A DNA stretch of 51,955 nucleotides, taken from CBIFWW01 sp966186435. Its GTDB lineage: Bacteria > Pseudomonadota > Gammaproteobacteria > Enterobacterales > Enterobacteriaceae. This document shows, one piece after another, positions 25,606 to 32,736 of the stretch; within the stretch, counting starts at the first letter, position 1, and the number at the start of each line of letters is the position of its first letter. The notes beneath the pieces are model-generated. The model was not told where the DNA came from and made no database searches. It saw only the letters and a list, made by a program, of their open reading frames with translations. The translations under genes were made by a program, and so were the position numbers. Location of the stretch: assembly GCA_966186435.1 (NCBI GenBank), contig CBIFWW010000005.1, positions 1 to 51,955 on the forward strand. The letters run 5' to 3'.

Positions 25606-25692
25606 CGGATAACGCTTAAAATACCATCACTTAACCGGCCGGGGGGTTGCCAGACCCGGCCAAACCTTTATAATCCCTGACGCACACATGAT

Positions 25693-25766
25693 GCGAGTGT
25701 AGTTCAATGGTAGAACGGCAGCTTCCCAAGCTGCATACGAGGGTTCGATTCCCTTCACTCGCTCCA
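25693..25766 (+). tRNA. glyU: tRNA-Gly (CCC anticodon)
   Basis: This 74-base cloverleaf has acceptor stem GCGAGTG / CACTCGC, a D arm with TTCAATGGTAGAA, an anticodon stem GCAGC / GCTGC holding TTCCCAA (anticodon CCC), a T arm with GGTTCGATTCC, and an encoded CCA. It corresponds to E. coli glyU, at the same locus after ygeR. glyU is the insertion site of the ETT2 island in E. coli, and here too the sequence beyond the tRNA is accessory. Confidence 0.95.
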
Positions 25767-25826
25767 CTCTTTTGCAGTACCTAAAGACTCCCTTAGTAAT
25801 ATCTAGCTAATCTGATCTATCTCAGC

Positions 25827-26081
25827 CTATTTTTCGCTCTTAAATCCTGGCTTGCCGTTTGCCTGGCGCCATTCTTTGACTTCTTTCACAATGCCCTCTG
25901 GACTGTCTTCTTGACCTTCCTTGGGATAAAAAATCAGGTCTGAGCCGGCAGGGTGTTCTGTTAGCCGCTTGAATTCGAGAATATTCTTTATATCTTCTTT
26001 CTCTGTAGTTGATTCCACAAAAAATATTTTATTAACGAAATCCAGGAATTCGCTTTCTGTGTAATGACTTAAATTTTTCAT
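25827..26081 (-). CDS. Second colicin/pyocin DNase immunity protein (Im family)
   Basis: This 84-residue acidic four-helix protein of the Im2/Im7/Im8/Im9 type has the conserved core LTEHPAGSDLIFYP with EDSPEGIVKEVKEWRQANGK after it; the helix III residues (SDLIFYP) are those that meet the DNase in Im9. It lies 3 bases after the first immunity gene and in the same direction, so it is cotranscribed with the toxin. It differs greatly from the first copy in helices I and II, the specificity region, so it probably protects against another DNase. It is AT-rich compared with core neighbours, a sign of transfer. It is the last gene before the tRNA. Confidence 0.92.
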   Translation of the reverse strand: MKNLSHYTESEFLDFVNKIFFVESTTEKEDIKNILEFKRLTEHPAGSDLIFYPKEGQEDSPEGIVKEVKEWRQANGKPGFKSEK

Positions 26082-26084
26082 AAG

Positions 26085-26333
26085 TTAGTCATCCTTAAAG
26101 CCTTGTTTACCGTTTAAGAGTCGCCATTGAAGCACCTTCTCAGCGATTGCTTCCGGGGTTGCTGGTTCTCCAGGTTCTGGGTAGTAGATTAAGTCAGAGC
26201 CTGAAGGGTGTTCTGACAAATTAATGAACTGTTCTAAAATTTCGTCTTGGTGCTTCTCTCCTCCCTCGGCGCTGATAATCTCTGCGATTAAATTAATAAA
26301 ATCGGCCATTGACAATTCATTTATGCTTTTCAA
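26085..26333 (-). CDS. Cognate DNase immunity protein (Im family)
   Basis: This 82-residue Im-type protein binds and blocks the HNH DNase encoded just upstream. The core LSEHPSGSDLIYYPEPGEP is nearly the same as in Im9, followed by PEAIAEKVLQWRLLNGKQGF. I chose TTG 26333, one base past the toxin stop: translation then begins where the Im family begins (LKSINELSMADFINLI), with an AGAGGT ribosome site lying inside the last toxin codons. Another in-frame TTG at 26357 would overlap the toxin by 23 bases. Direct contact with the toxin gene makes this the likely cognate antidote. Confidence 0.93.
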   Translation of the reverse strand: MKSINELSMADFINLIAEIISAEGGEKHQDEILEQFINLSEHPSGSDLIYYPEPGEPATPEAIAEKVLQWRLLNGKQGFKDD

Positions 26334-26334
26334 G

Positions 26335-28032
26335 CTAGCTACCTCTATGGATATCAATGTGGTGTTTAGGGGTTAATATGGCCATATTGTCCACGTTATA
26401 AACGTCACCGCCCTGGCTAACAGGCTTAATGTGATGAATTTCAAAAGAACGCCTTTTCCCAATTGTCTCAATAGATCTTGCACGTGGGGCCATTCCGTAA
26501 TTAATGCGGGTTATGTTGCTGGAGATAAATTGTCCAGACAGCTCAGAATCCCTCCCTACCTCTAACCAAAATGCCTTACGGAATTGGTCAAAGTTGGCAA
26601 ATGTTCGCCCACGCAGTTTGTCTGCTATCTGGCTGGGAATCGGTGAACCCTGCCCGATATTGGCATCGGAAAGCCATATACCGCTAATCTTCTGGCCCTT
26701 GCCGGTGACCTGCCCGGGGGTATGGCGAAAATAAATATAAATCGGCGGAATATCCGCCAATGGCAGAATCAGAATGTAATCTGCAAAGTGCTTCTCTTCG
26801 GGCGCCGGGCTGGTGGTGCTTCTAATGCTGCTATCGGTTTGCAACGGGTCAACGATCACCGTACCCGGCAGACGCGGCGGTGATTGGTTACCTGTGTTCC
26901 ACGGCCGCTTATCTTCACTGGCGTCCGGTGTCCAGATAAGGGTGATACGCGGGTCTTCTTCCGTGGTAAAGGTGTAAGCCTGATAGGCGTTGTCCCATTC
27001 CATCTTACGGACGCGCACCATGTCCTGGCCCGGTGGTGTGTGCCATCCCTGCGGCATTAGGTTGCCGTTGGAATCGTCCTCCCAGGTAAAGCGAACGCGG
27101 GTTGGGGCTTCTCGCATTTGCTGTGCTCGCATTCTATCGATGAAATCCTGCTCACCGTCATTAAGCCGGCCCGGCATCATTCCTACAAGCAGCCCGGCAA
27201 TGGGTGCGCCTGGTCCAGCGGCTGCCAGAGTGCCTGCTCTTGCAGCCCAGGTGCCGCCAATCCTGAGTGAGCCAGACAGCGGACGGAGTACATTAGCCCC
27301 AGCTGTGGCAGCCTGCGCCCGTTGTACGCTGGCTGCTGCCGCTACCGCCATCTGGTAATCCATCTCTTCATGATTACCGTTCCACCACTTCCAGAGCGCA
27401 CTGCGTTTCCTGGGCTTGGGAATATCCTGCTCAGGCGTTGCCTCTGGTTTCTTCTTTTTAGTGGATTGCGCCCGCTGTGGGGCCTGCGTATCGGTTACCG
27501 GCCCTGGTTCCGTTCCTTCGTCAGGCATAGCCTGAAAGAAAGCCATCTCCGCAAAGTTGGTGTGAGGTTCGCGGCTGTCGCCCGCATCATTACAACCCTC
27601 GCCACGTAAGCAAGATTTGGCAAATACCCTGTTACGTTCGCGCTCTTCCTGTCGACGTTGCTCTTCGGCTGCTTGGCTTGCAACCAGCATGGCGGCGTGT
27701 TGTTCCCTCGCAACGACTTCCGGGTCGCGACCCTGCCCGATCCACTGACCCGCCGGGGCGATTACCCGATTGGTTCCCAGAGGGCAGCCACAAACAACGT
27801 GTGAGCGATCGACTGCGGCAGCAATTCCATGCCAGGTTGAACGCGGCTCACCGTTGGCAATAACCCCGGTCTTTCCGCATTTTTTACATGCTGTCGTTCG
27901 GTCACCTACCCGAACAATCGCCCGTCCATGCTCGGTACAATTAGGTAACGTTGAGCAGAGGGTTGCTCCCGTGGTGGTTTTATCCCCCTGTAGTGCCAGT
28001 CCGCGGCCGTAACAATTAGTCCTGTACCCCAT
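26335..28032 (-). CDS. PAAR / S-type pyocin / HNH DNase antibacterial toxin
   Basis: This 565-residue polymorphic toxin has three parts. Residues 1-95 form a PAAR-type spike tip (GDKTTTGATLCSTLPN, IVRVGDRTTACKKCG) rich in Cys, which caps VgrG in type VI secretion. A charged linker and Ala-rich segment lead to an S-type pyocin domain at about 230-435 (VRKMEWDNAYQAYTFTTEED). Residues about 436-565 are a colicin E9-type DNase: GKGQKISGIWLSDANIG, PIPSQIADKLRGRTF, then the HNH/beta-beta-alpha-metal motif FEIHHIKPVSQGGDVYNVDN and KHHIDIHRG, with metal/catalytic His at about 533, 534, 558 and 562. It should cut DNA in competing bacteria. There is no receptor-binding domain of a colicin, so delivery by T6SS is inferred from PAAR. 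Confidence 0.92.
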   Translation of the reverse strand: MGYRTNCYGRGLALQGDKTTTGATLCSTLPNCTEHGRAIVRVGDRTTACKKCGKTGVIANGEPRSTWHGIAAAVDRSHVVCGCPLGTNRVIAPAGQWIGQGRDPEVVAREQHAAMLVASQAAEEQRRQEERERNRVFAKSCLRGEGCNDAGDSREPHTNFAEMAFFQAMPDEGTEPGPVTDTQAPQRAQSTKKKKPEATPEQDIPKPRKRSALWKWWNGNHEEMDYQMAVAAAASVQRAQAATAGANVLRPLSGSLRIGGTWAARAGTLAAAGPGAPIAGLLVGMMPGRLNDGEQDFIDRMRAQQMREAPTRVRFTWEDDSNGNLMPQGWHTPPGQDMVRVRKMEWDNAYQAYTFTTEEDPRITLIWTPDASEDKRPWNTGNQSPPRLPGTVIVDPLQTDSSIRSTTSPAPEEKHFADYILILPLADIPPIYIYFRHTPGQVTGKGQKISGIWLSDANIGQGSPIPSQIADKLRGRTFANFDQFRKAFWLEVGRDSELSGQFISSNITRINYGMAPRARSIETIGKRRSFEIHHIKPVSQGGDVYNVDNMAILTPKHHIDIHRGS

Positions 28033-28038
28033 AACCGA

Positions 28039-28539
28039 TCATCCTTCAATGGTGAGGAAATCAGCGGGAGCCTCGATACTTTCCCGGCCAGTTAGTAGGC
28101 AAAAGCGTTGTGGGGTGCCGATAATCACATCGCCGTTATCAAGTTTGCTGCCAACCAGTGCAATTCCGCGCCCATCGCTACTTGTGAATCTATTTCCTGC
28201 ACTACTGATAATTTGGGCTGTTTGGCCATCAGGGTATGAAACAGTGCATCCTTTAGTCAGGACACTGCGCATTACCCCGTCTTCACACTGGATTTTGTGC
28301 CCTTGTTCCGCAATCGGGTTGAATTCAACCCCAGTACCACCTTTCTGCGTTATGCACCCAGCCACTGCGATTCGATAGATTGATGTAATGGGGTGCGCGC
28401 TGCAGAATACTTGCTGCTCTTCAATCTGCCTAAGCACCTCATTGTCTATCACAGCCAGTTGTTCAGGCGTGAAAGGCGATTGATTAAGCCCGGTCAGAAT
28501 TTCAGGGGTTAATTCGTTGGTGTATTGCTGCATCTTCAT
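28039..28539 (-). CDS. PAAR-like small protein upstream of the DNase effector
   Basis: This 166-residue protein lies 6 bases before the toxin gene and is the first gene of the cassette (AAGGATT site before ATG 28539). Residues 1-50 are helical and Gln/Glu-rich (LTPEQ-type). Residues about 60-150 form short beta units: YRIAVAGCITQKGGTGVEFN, HKIQCEDGVMRSVLTKGC and GIALVGSKLDNGDVIIGTPQ. The last string resembles the repeat pattern of PAAR proteins. I do not know the family name. Position suggests a chaperone/adaptor or a second spike component that loads the effector, which is an inference. Confidence 0.75.
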   Translation of the reverse strand: MKMQQYTNELTPEILTGLNQSPFTPEQLAVIDNEVLRQIEEQQVFCSAHPITSIYRIAVAGCITQKGGTGVEFNPIAEQGHKIQCEDGVMRSVLTKGCTVSYPDGQTAQIISSAGNRFTSSDGRGIALVGSKLDNGDVIIGTPQRFCLLTGRESIEAPADFLTIEG

Positions 28540-28851
28540 AATCCTTTATAAGTGCACAGTAAAATCGCCGAAATATTAACCGATATTCAATAGCGCTAAA
28601 AATAGCGGTTCCATTAATTATTTCGTTCGCAACGTGCTTCAGTACTCCCTGCAGCAAACTGCGACTGGCTCCCTTATATCCGGTTAAAACCAAGTTTTGA
28701 GCAGCTCTAATTCGTCCAGCATGGCATCATAAATTGGCTAAAAAATTCAGATTCTATTCAAATGACAATCCTGTCAGACTCCGTTTCTCCGTTAGCCTTC
28801 CCGGTATCTGCCCGTTAAAATCAACAGGCACTGGGCTAGGGAGAAAAGGCG
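28540..28851. other. Intergenic region between the effector cassette and cusR
   Basis: The left half holds the promoter of the minus-strand effector cassette (not defined). The right half holds the CusR box at 28760-28779 and a TTAAAAT -10-like string near 28815. No gene or copy of the tRNA end is seen here. Confidence 0.5.
28760..28779 (+). promoter_or_regulatory. CusR/CopR box upstream of cusR
   Basis: AAATGACA-ATCC-TGTCAGAC is an inverted repeat with a 4-base spacer that matches the enteric CusR box (AATGACA-N4-TGTCATT) except for its right edge. It lies about 75 bases before the cusR ATG, so the regulator probably controls itself. Confidence 0.8.
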
Positions 28852-29535
28852 ATGAAGTTACTGGTGGTGGAAGATGAAGCCAAAACCGGCGAGTACCTGT
28901 GTAAGGGGCTAAATGAGGCCGGTTTTGTGGTAGACCGTGCCGACAACGGGCTGACGGGTTACCACCTGGCGATGACCGGCCAGTACGACTTACTGGTACT
29001 GGACGTAATGCTACCGGATGTCAACGGCTGGGATATCCTGCGGATGCTGCGGTCAGCAGGCAAGGGGATGCCCATCCTGTTGTTAACCGCCCTTGGCGCC
29101 GTGGAGCACCGGGTGAAGGGGCTAGATCTGGGGGCCGATGATTATCTGGTTAAGCCCTTTGCCTTTGCTGAACTGTTGGCACGTATCCGCACCCTGTTAC
29201 GCCGTGGCACTGAAACCATCATTGAAAGCCGCTTCCAGGTGGCGGATTTATCCCTCGATCTGGTCTCCCGTAAGGTGGCCCGCAACGGCACCCGCATCAC
29301 CCTCACCAGTAAAGAATTTACCCTGCTGGAGTTCTTCCTGCGCCATCAGGGCGAGGTGCTGCCGCGCTCGCTGATTGCCTCCCAGGTGTGGGATATGAAC
29401 TTCGAAAGTGATACCAACGTGATTGATGTGGCGGTGAAGCGGCTGCGGGCCAAAATCGACAATGATTTCGAGCCAAAATTTATCCAGACTGTCCGTGGGG
29501 TAGGCTATGTGTTTGAGGTGCCCGATGTTAACTAA
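28852..29535 (+). CDS. cusR: Copper-responsive response regulator CusR
   Basis: This 227-residue OmpR-type regulator is close to E. coli CusR throughout. The receiver domain has acidic residues in VVEDEAKTGEYL, phospho-acceptor Asp51 in LLVLDVMLPDVNGWDI and GADDYLVKPFAFAELLAR. The winged helix has TLTSKEFTLLEFFLRHQGEV and VIDVAVKRLRAKIDNDFEP. It activates copper/silver tolerance genes when phosphorylated by CusS. In E. coli it sits divergent to cusCFBA; here those efflux genes are not adjacent. It overlaps cusS by 11 bases. Confidence 0.95.
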   Translation: MKLLVVEDEAKTGEYLCKGLNEAGFVVDRADNGLTGYHLAMTGQYDLLVLDVMLPDVNGWDILRMLRSAGKGMPILLLTALGAVEHRVKGLDLGADDYLVKPFAFAELLARIRTLLRRGTETIIESRFQVADLSLDLVSRKVARNGTRITLTSKEFTLLEFFLRHQGEVLPRSLIASQVWDMNFESDTNVIDVAVKRLRAKIDNDFEPKFIQTVRGVGYVFEVPDVN

Positions 29536-30955
29536 TCGGCGGCGGCCCTTTTCACTGGCGGCGCGCCTGACGCTGTTTATCAGCGGCCTGTCCATTTTGG
29601 CCTTCTTTGCCTTCACCTGGATCATGGTGCATTCGGTACAGAAGCACTTTGCCGAGCAGGATATTAACGATCTGCGGGAAGTCAGCAGTAATATCGCCGC
29701 CACGCTTTCTGATCATCAGCTGCCTACGGTGGTCAAGCTGGCGGATATCGGCAAGATGACCACCTTATACCAGCGTTTTTCAATTTACCTTCGGGATGAC
29801 AACGGGGTGGTGTACCAAACCCCCGGCAACCCCGGCTTGGGTAACATTCCTGCCTCGCTTTACCTGCAACAGAAAGAATATTTCCTGTGGCATGGGCAAG
29901 GGCGCGGCGGCACGATGCCGAACAGGGTCATGGCCGATGAAGAAACCTTCCGGGTGATTGCCACCCCGGTTGCCGCCGTAGTAAATGGTCAGCCTGCCCG
30001 CTATACCCTGCTCACGGCCATGTCTATCGACTTCCATCTCCACTATATCGACAGCCTGAAACACCGGCTGATACTGTCGGCGTTGGTGATTTGCCTGCTA
30101 CTGGTGGCCGTGGTGCTATTGGTGGTGCATCAGGCCCACGCCCCGTTGCGCCGGGTGAGCCGCAAGATCCGCAATATTAGCTCAGAGAATCTGGATGTAC
30201 GGCTGGATGCGGCCACGGTGCCGATTGAGCTATCCCAACTGGTTATCTCCTTTAACCAGATGATTGAGCGTATTGAGGATGTCTTCACGCGCCAGTCCCA
30301 TTTCTCGGCGGATATCGCCCATGAAATGCGCACTCCCATTACCAATCTGATAACCCAAACCGAAATCGCCCTCAGCCAGACCCGGAGCCAGGCGGAACTG
30401 GAAGAGATCCTCTACTCCAACCTCGAAGAGTTCCGGCGCATGGCGAAGATGGTGAGCGATATGCTGTTTCTCGCCCAGGCTGATAATAATCAGTTGGTGG
30501 CAGAGAAAACCACTATCGACCTGCGCCAGGAAGTGGAGAAGGTCTTTGATTTCTTTGAAGCCTGGGCCGAGGAGCAACAGGTGGCCCTGTCTATTGCAGG
30601 CCACTGCCAGCCGGTGTCGGGGGATGGGTTAATGCTGCGGCGGGCCATCAACAATCTGCTGTCCAATGCGGTGCGCTACACCCCGGCGGGTGGCACGGTG
30701 AGCGTGGAACTGAATGACGTGGATGCGGGGGTGGCGCTGTCGGTCACTAACCCCGGCCCGGCCATCGCCGCTGAGCATTTGCCGCGCCTGTTTGACCGCT
30801 TCTACCGGGTGGACCCTTCACGCAGCCGTAAAAAGGAGGGCAGCGGTATCGGCCTGGCGATAGTGAAATCTATCGTGACTGCCCACGGCGGAAAAATCAC
30901 CGTCAGCTCCGGTGAACTCACCTGCTTCACCCTGACACTACCGGCCCTGAAATAA
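29525..30955 (+). CDS. cusS: Copper-sensing histidine kinase CusS
   Basis: This 476-residue membrane sensor has TM1 at about 14-35, a periplasmic sensing loop at about 36-180, TM2 at about 181-202, HAMP (RRVSRKIRNIS), phospho-acceptor His266 in FSADIAHEMRTPITNLITQT, N box NNLLSNAVRYTPAGG and G box SGIGLAIVKSIVTAHGG. I chose ATG 29525, which lies inside the end of cusR with a GAGGTG site 5 bases away; the frame also opens 6 codons upstream. CusS senses periplasmic Cu(I)/Ag(I). Confidence 0.95.
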   Translation: MLTNRRRPFSLAARLTLFISGLSILAFFAFTWIMVHSVQKHFAEQDINDLREVSSNIAATLSDHQLPTVVKLADIGKMTTLYQRFSIYLRDDNGVVYQTPGNPGLGNIPASLYLQQKEYFLWHGQGRGGTMPNRVMADEETFRVIATPVAAVVNGQPARYTLLTAMSIDFHLHYIDSLKHRLILSALVICLLLVAVVLLVVHQAHAPLRRVSRKIRNISSENLDVRLDAATVPIELSQLVISFNQMIERIEDVFTRQSHFSADIAHEMRTPITNLITQTEIALSQTRSQAELEEILYSNLEEFRRMAKMVSDMLFLAQADNNQLVAEKTTIDLRQEVEKVFDFFEAWAEEQQVALSIAGHCQPVSGDGLMLRRAINNLLSNAVRYTPAGGTVSVELNDVDAGVALSVTNPGPAIAAEHLPRLFDRFYRVDPSRSRKKEGSGIGLAIVKSIVTAHGGKITVSSGELTCFTLTLPALK

Positions 30956-30972
30956 CCCGCTCTAAACGTGGT

Positions 30973-30992
30973 AAATGACAGCTTTGTCATTT
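30973..30992 (+). promoter_or_regulatory. CusR box upstream of the DUF305 gene
   Basis: AAATGACA-GCTT-TGTCATTT is a perfect 8+8 inverted repeat with a 4-base spacer, matching the CusR box. A third half-site CCTGTCAT follows directly. It lies about 115 bases before the DUF305 ATG, with a TATCATAAG -10-like string near 31023. This directly ties the DUF305 gene to the copper regulon. Confidence 0.88.
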
Positions 30993-31105
30993 TCCTGTCA
31001 TCGGTACATCAGTAATGCTGCACTATCATAAGGTTAGTTAAATGCGCCAGGCCGCCGTACCGCCGCGCGTTATATTTCGAGGTCACGACTGATGAGGAGC
31101 CGTAA

Positions 31106-31435
31106 ATGAAAATTCAACACACCCTTCTGGCACTGGTACTGTCCGCTCCGATGGTGGTTTTCGCTCAGGATATGGCAAAAACCCCGGCACAACAGGAATA
31201 CATGGCCGGGATGCAAAAAATGCACTCTGGCATGATGGCCGGGATGAACGAATCCAATCCTGATATGGCCTTCGCCAAAGGGATGAAAGCCCACCACGAA
31301 GGGGCCATTGCCATGGCTCAGACCGAGCTGAAATACGGTAAAGATCCGGAAATGCGCAAACTGGCGCAAACCATCATTGATGCCCAGCAGGGCGAAATCG
31401 ACCAGATGCAGAAGTGGATTGGCGATCACAAGTAA
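31106..31435 (+). CDS. Periplasmic DUF305 copper-binding-type protein
   Basis: This 109-residue secreted four-helix protein has a signal peptide ending near residue 20 (SAPMVVFA then QDMAK). The mature part is rich in Met and His: EYMAGMQKMHSGMMAGMNES and the family mark FAKGMKAHHEGAIAMAQTEL. DUF305 members such as cyanobacterial CopM bind copper through such Met/His sites. A perfect CusR box stands upstream, so a copper-buffering or copper-handing role in the periplasm is well supported, although not proven. It follows cusS in the same direction and converges on the DsbD-like gene. Confidence 0.9.
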   Translation: MKIQHTLLALVLSAPMVVFAQDMAKTPAQQEYMAGMQKMHSGMMAGMNESNPDMAFAKGMKAHHEGAIAMAQTELKYGKDPEMRKLAQTIIDAQQGEIDQMQKWIGDHK

Positions 31436-31438
31436 GCT

Positions 31439-31470
31439 CTTGCCCCGGTGCCGCCCGGCACCAGGGCAAG
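31439..31470. terminator. Hairpin between convergent DUF305 and DsbD-like genes
   Basis: CTTGCCCCGGTGCC and GGCACCAGGGCAAG form a 14-bp stem with one mismatch around GCCC, starting 3 bases after the DUF305 stop. T-runs are absent on both sides, so termination may be weak, or the hairpin may protect the 3' ends of both transcripts. Confidence 0.6.
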
Positions 31471-31479
31471 AATGGCGGG

Positions 31480-32709
31480 TTAACTCTTCTTCCCGGCTGC
31501 CTGATTTAGGGCATTGACTACCAGCGTAGGGGTTAACACCTGTGGCAATACCTTCGGTGGGCTACCATCGGCAGGATAAACCACGTACAGCGGCAGGCCG
31601 CCCTGGCCGAAGGTATTCATGGCATCATCCACGTCGGGGCTAAATTTGGTGGAGTCCGCCACCATATACAGGGTGCCGGTCTTCACCAGCGCCTGTTGCA
31701 CCGCCTGGGTGGAGAGCGAGGTTTTGTCATTGACCTGGCAGGTGATGCACCAGGATGCAGTAAAGTTCACAAAGATCGCTTTACCGTGGCCCCGTTCAGC
31801 GGCCACTGCTTGAGGCGACCATTTAATCGGTGTGGCGCGGGCGTTCGCCGTTACCAGCGGTACGCTATCCTGAGGATGCAGCCCCGGCAGCGGGGCCAAC
31901 ACCATCAGTGTTAACAGGGCACAAACCCCGTACATCACCCTATAAGGCTTGCCGCCAAAACGCCGCTTTTGCGCCATACCATACAGCCAGGCCGTAAAGG
32001 CCAACACCACTGAACCCGCTAACAGCATCGCCAGGGCGCTATTCCCCGCCTGTTGGGCCAGTACCCATACCAGCCAGGCCCAGGCCCCGAACATCGGGAA
32101 GGCCAGCCCGCGTTTTAACACCTCCATCCACGGGCCGGGGTGCGGCAGGCGGTTCACCAGGGCCGGGAACAGCGAAACCAAAGTGAAGGGCGCGGCAAAA
32201 CCCAGGGCGAGAGCGAAGAATATCGCCAGTGATACCGCGGGCGGCTGCACCAGGGCATAACCGATGGCGCTGGCCATAAACGGGGCCGAGCACGGGGTAG
32301 CAACGATAATCGCCAGCGCACCGGTGAGGGCGGAACGGGTAAAAGCCCCCCGACCCCCTTCGATGGCACCCACCTGCTGCAGCGACATGCCTACTTCAAA
32401 CACCCCCAGCAGATTGAGGGCCGCCGCCATGATCACCAACGCTAGTAGCGCAATCACCTGCGGTGACTGGAGCTGGAACCCCCAACCCACCGCATTCCCT
32501 CCGGCACGCAGCGCCAGCAAAACACCTGCCAGCGCCATCATGGTCACCACTACACCCAGTAAAAATCCCATCCCTTCGGTTCTGGCGCTGGCGCTATTGC
32601 CACCGTGGCGCAACAGGCCAAGCGCTTTTAGGGAGATCACCGGGAACACGCAGGGCATCAGGTTCAGGATGATACCGCCCAGCAGGGCGGTAAGCAGGGC
32701 AGTTAACAT
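31480..32709 (-). CDS. DsbD/ScsB-like thiol reductant protein lacking the N-terminal periplasmic domain
   Basis: This 409-residue membrane protein carries electrons from the cytoplasm to the periplasm. Residues 1-275 form about eight membrane helices with the two redox Cys of the DsbD core: Cys20 in NLMPCVFPVISLKALGLLRH and Cys140 in IIVATPCSAPFMASAIGYAL. Residues about 290-405 are a periplasmic thioredoxin domain with active site CITC (321-324) in FVNFTASWCITCQVNDKTSL. Full DsbD/ScsB proteins have another, N-terminal periplasmic domain of over 100 residues; it is absent and the frame begins directly with the first helix (GAGGAC site). Partner is likely the peroxiredoxin 27 bases upstream. 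ScsB-type proteins are linked to copper tolerance. Confidence 0.88.
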   Translation of the reverse strand: MLTALLTALLGGIILNLMPCVFPVISLKALGLLRHGGNSASARTEGMGFLLGVVVTMMALAGVLLALRAGGNAVGWGFQLQSPQVIALLALVIMAAALNLLGVFEVGMSLQQVGAIEGGRGAFTRSALTGALAIIVATPCSAPFMASAIGYALVQPPAVSLAIFFALALGFAAPFTLVSLFPALVNRLPHPGPWMEVLKRGLAFPMFGAWAWLVWVLAQQAGNSALAMLLAGSVVLAFTAWLYGMAQKRRFGGKPYRVMYGVCALLTLMVLAPLPGLHPQDSVPLVTANARATPIKWSPQAVAAERGHGKAIFVNFTASWCITCQVNDKTSLSTQAVQQALVKTGTLYMVADSTKFSPDVDDAMNTFGQGGLPLYVVYPADGSPPKVLPQVLTPTLVVNALNQAAGKKS

Positions 32710-32736
32710 GACAACGTCCTCAGATCTGGCCAGCAG

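Noticed and set aside
25767..28851. Attachment-site repeat of the tRNA-Gly 3' end that would bound an integrated island
   Set aside because: I searched by eye for a second copy of the T-arm/acceptor end near the far side of the cassette and found none; no integrase is present either.
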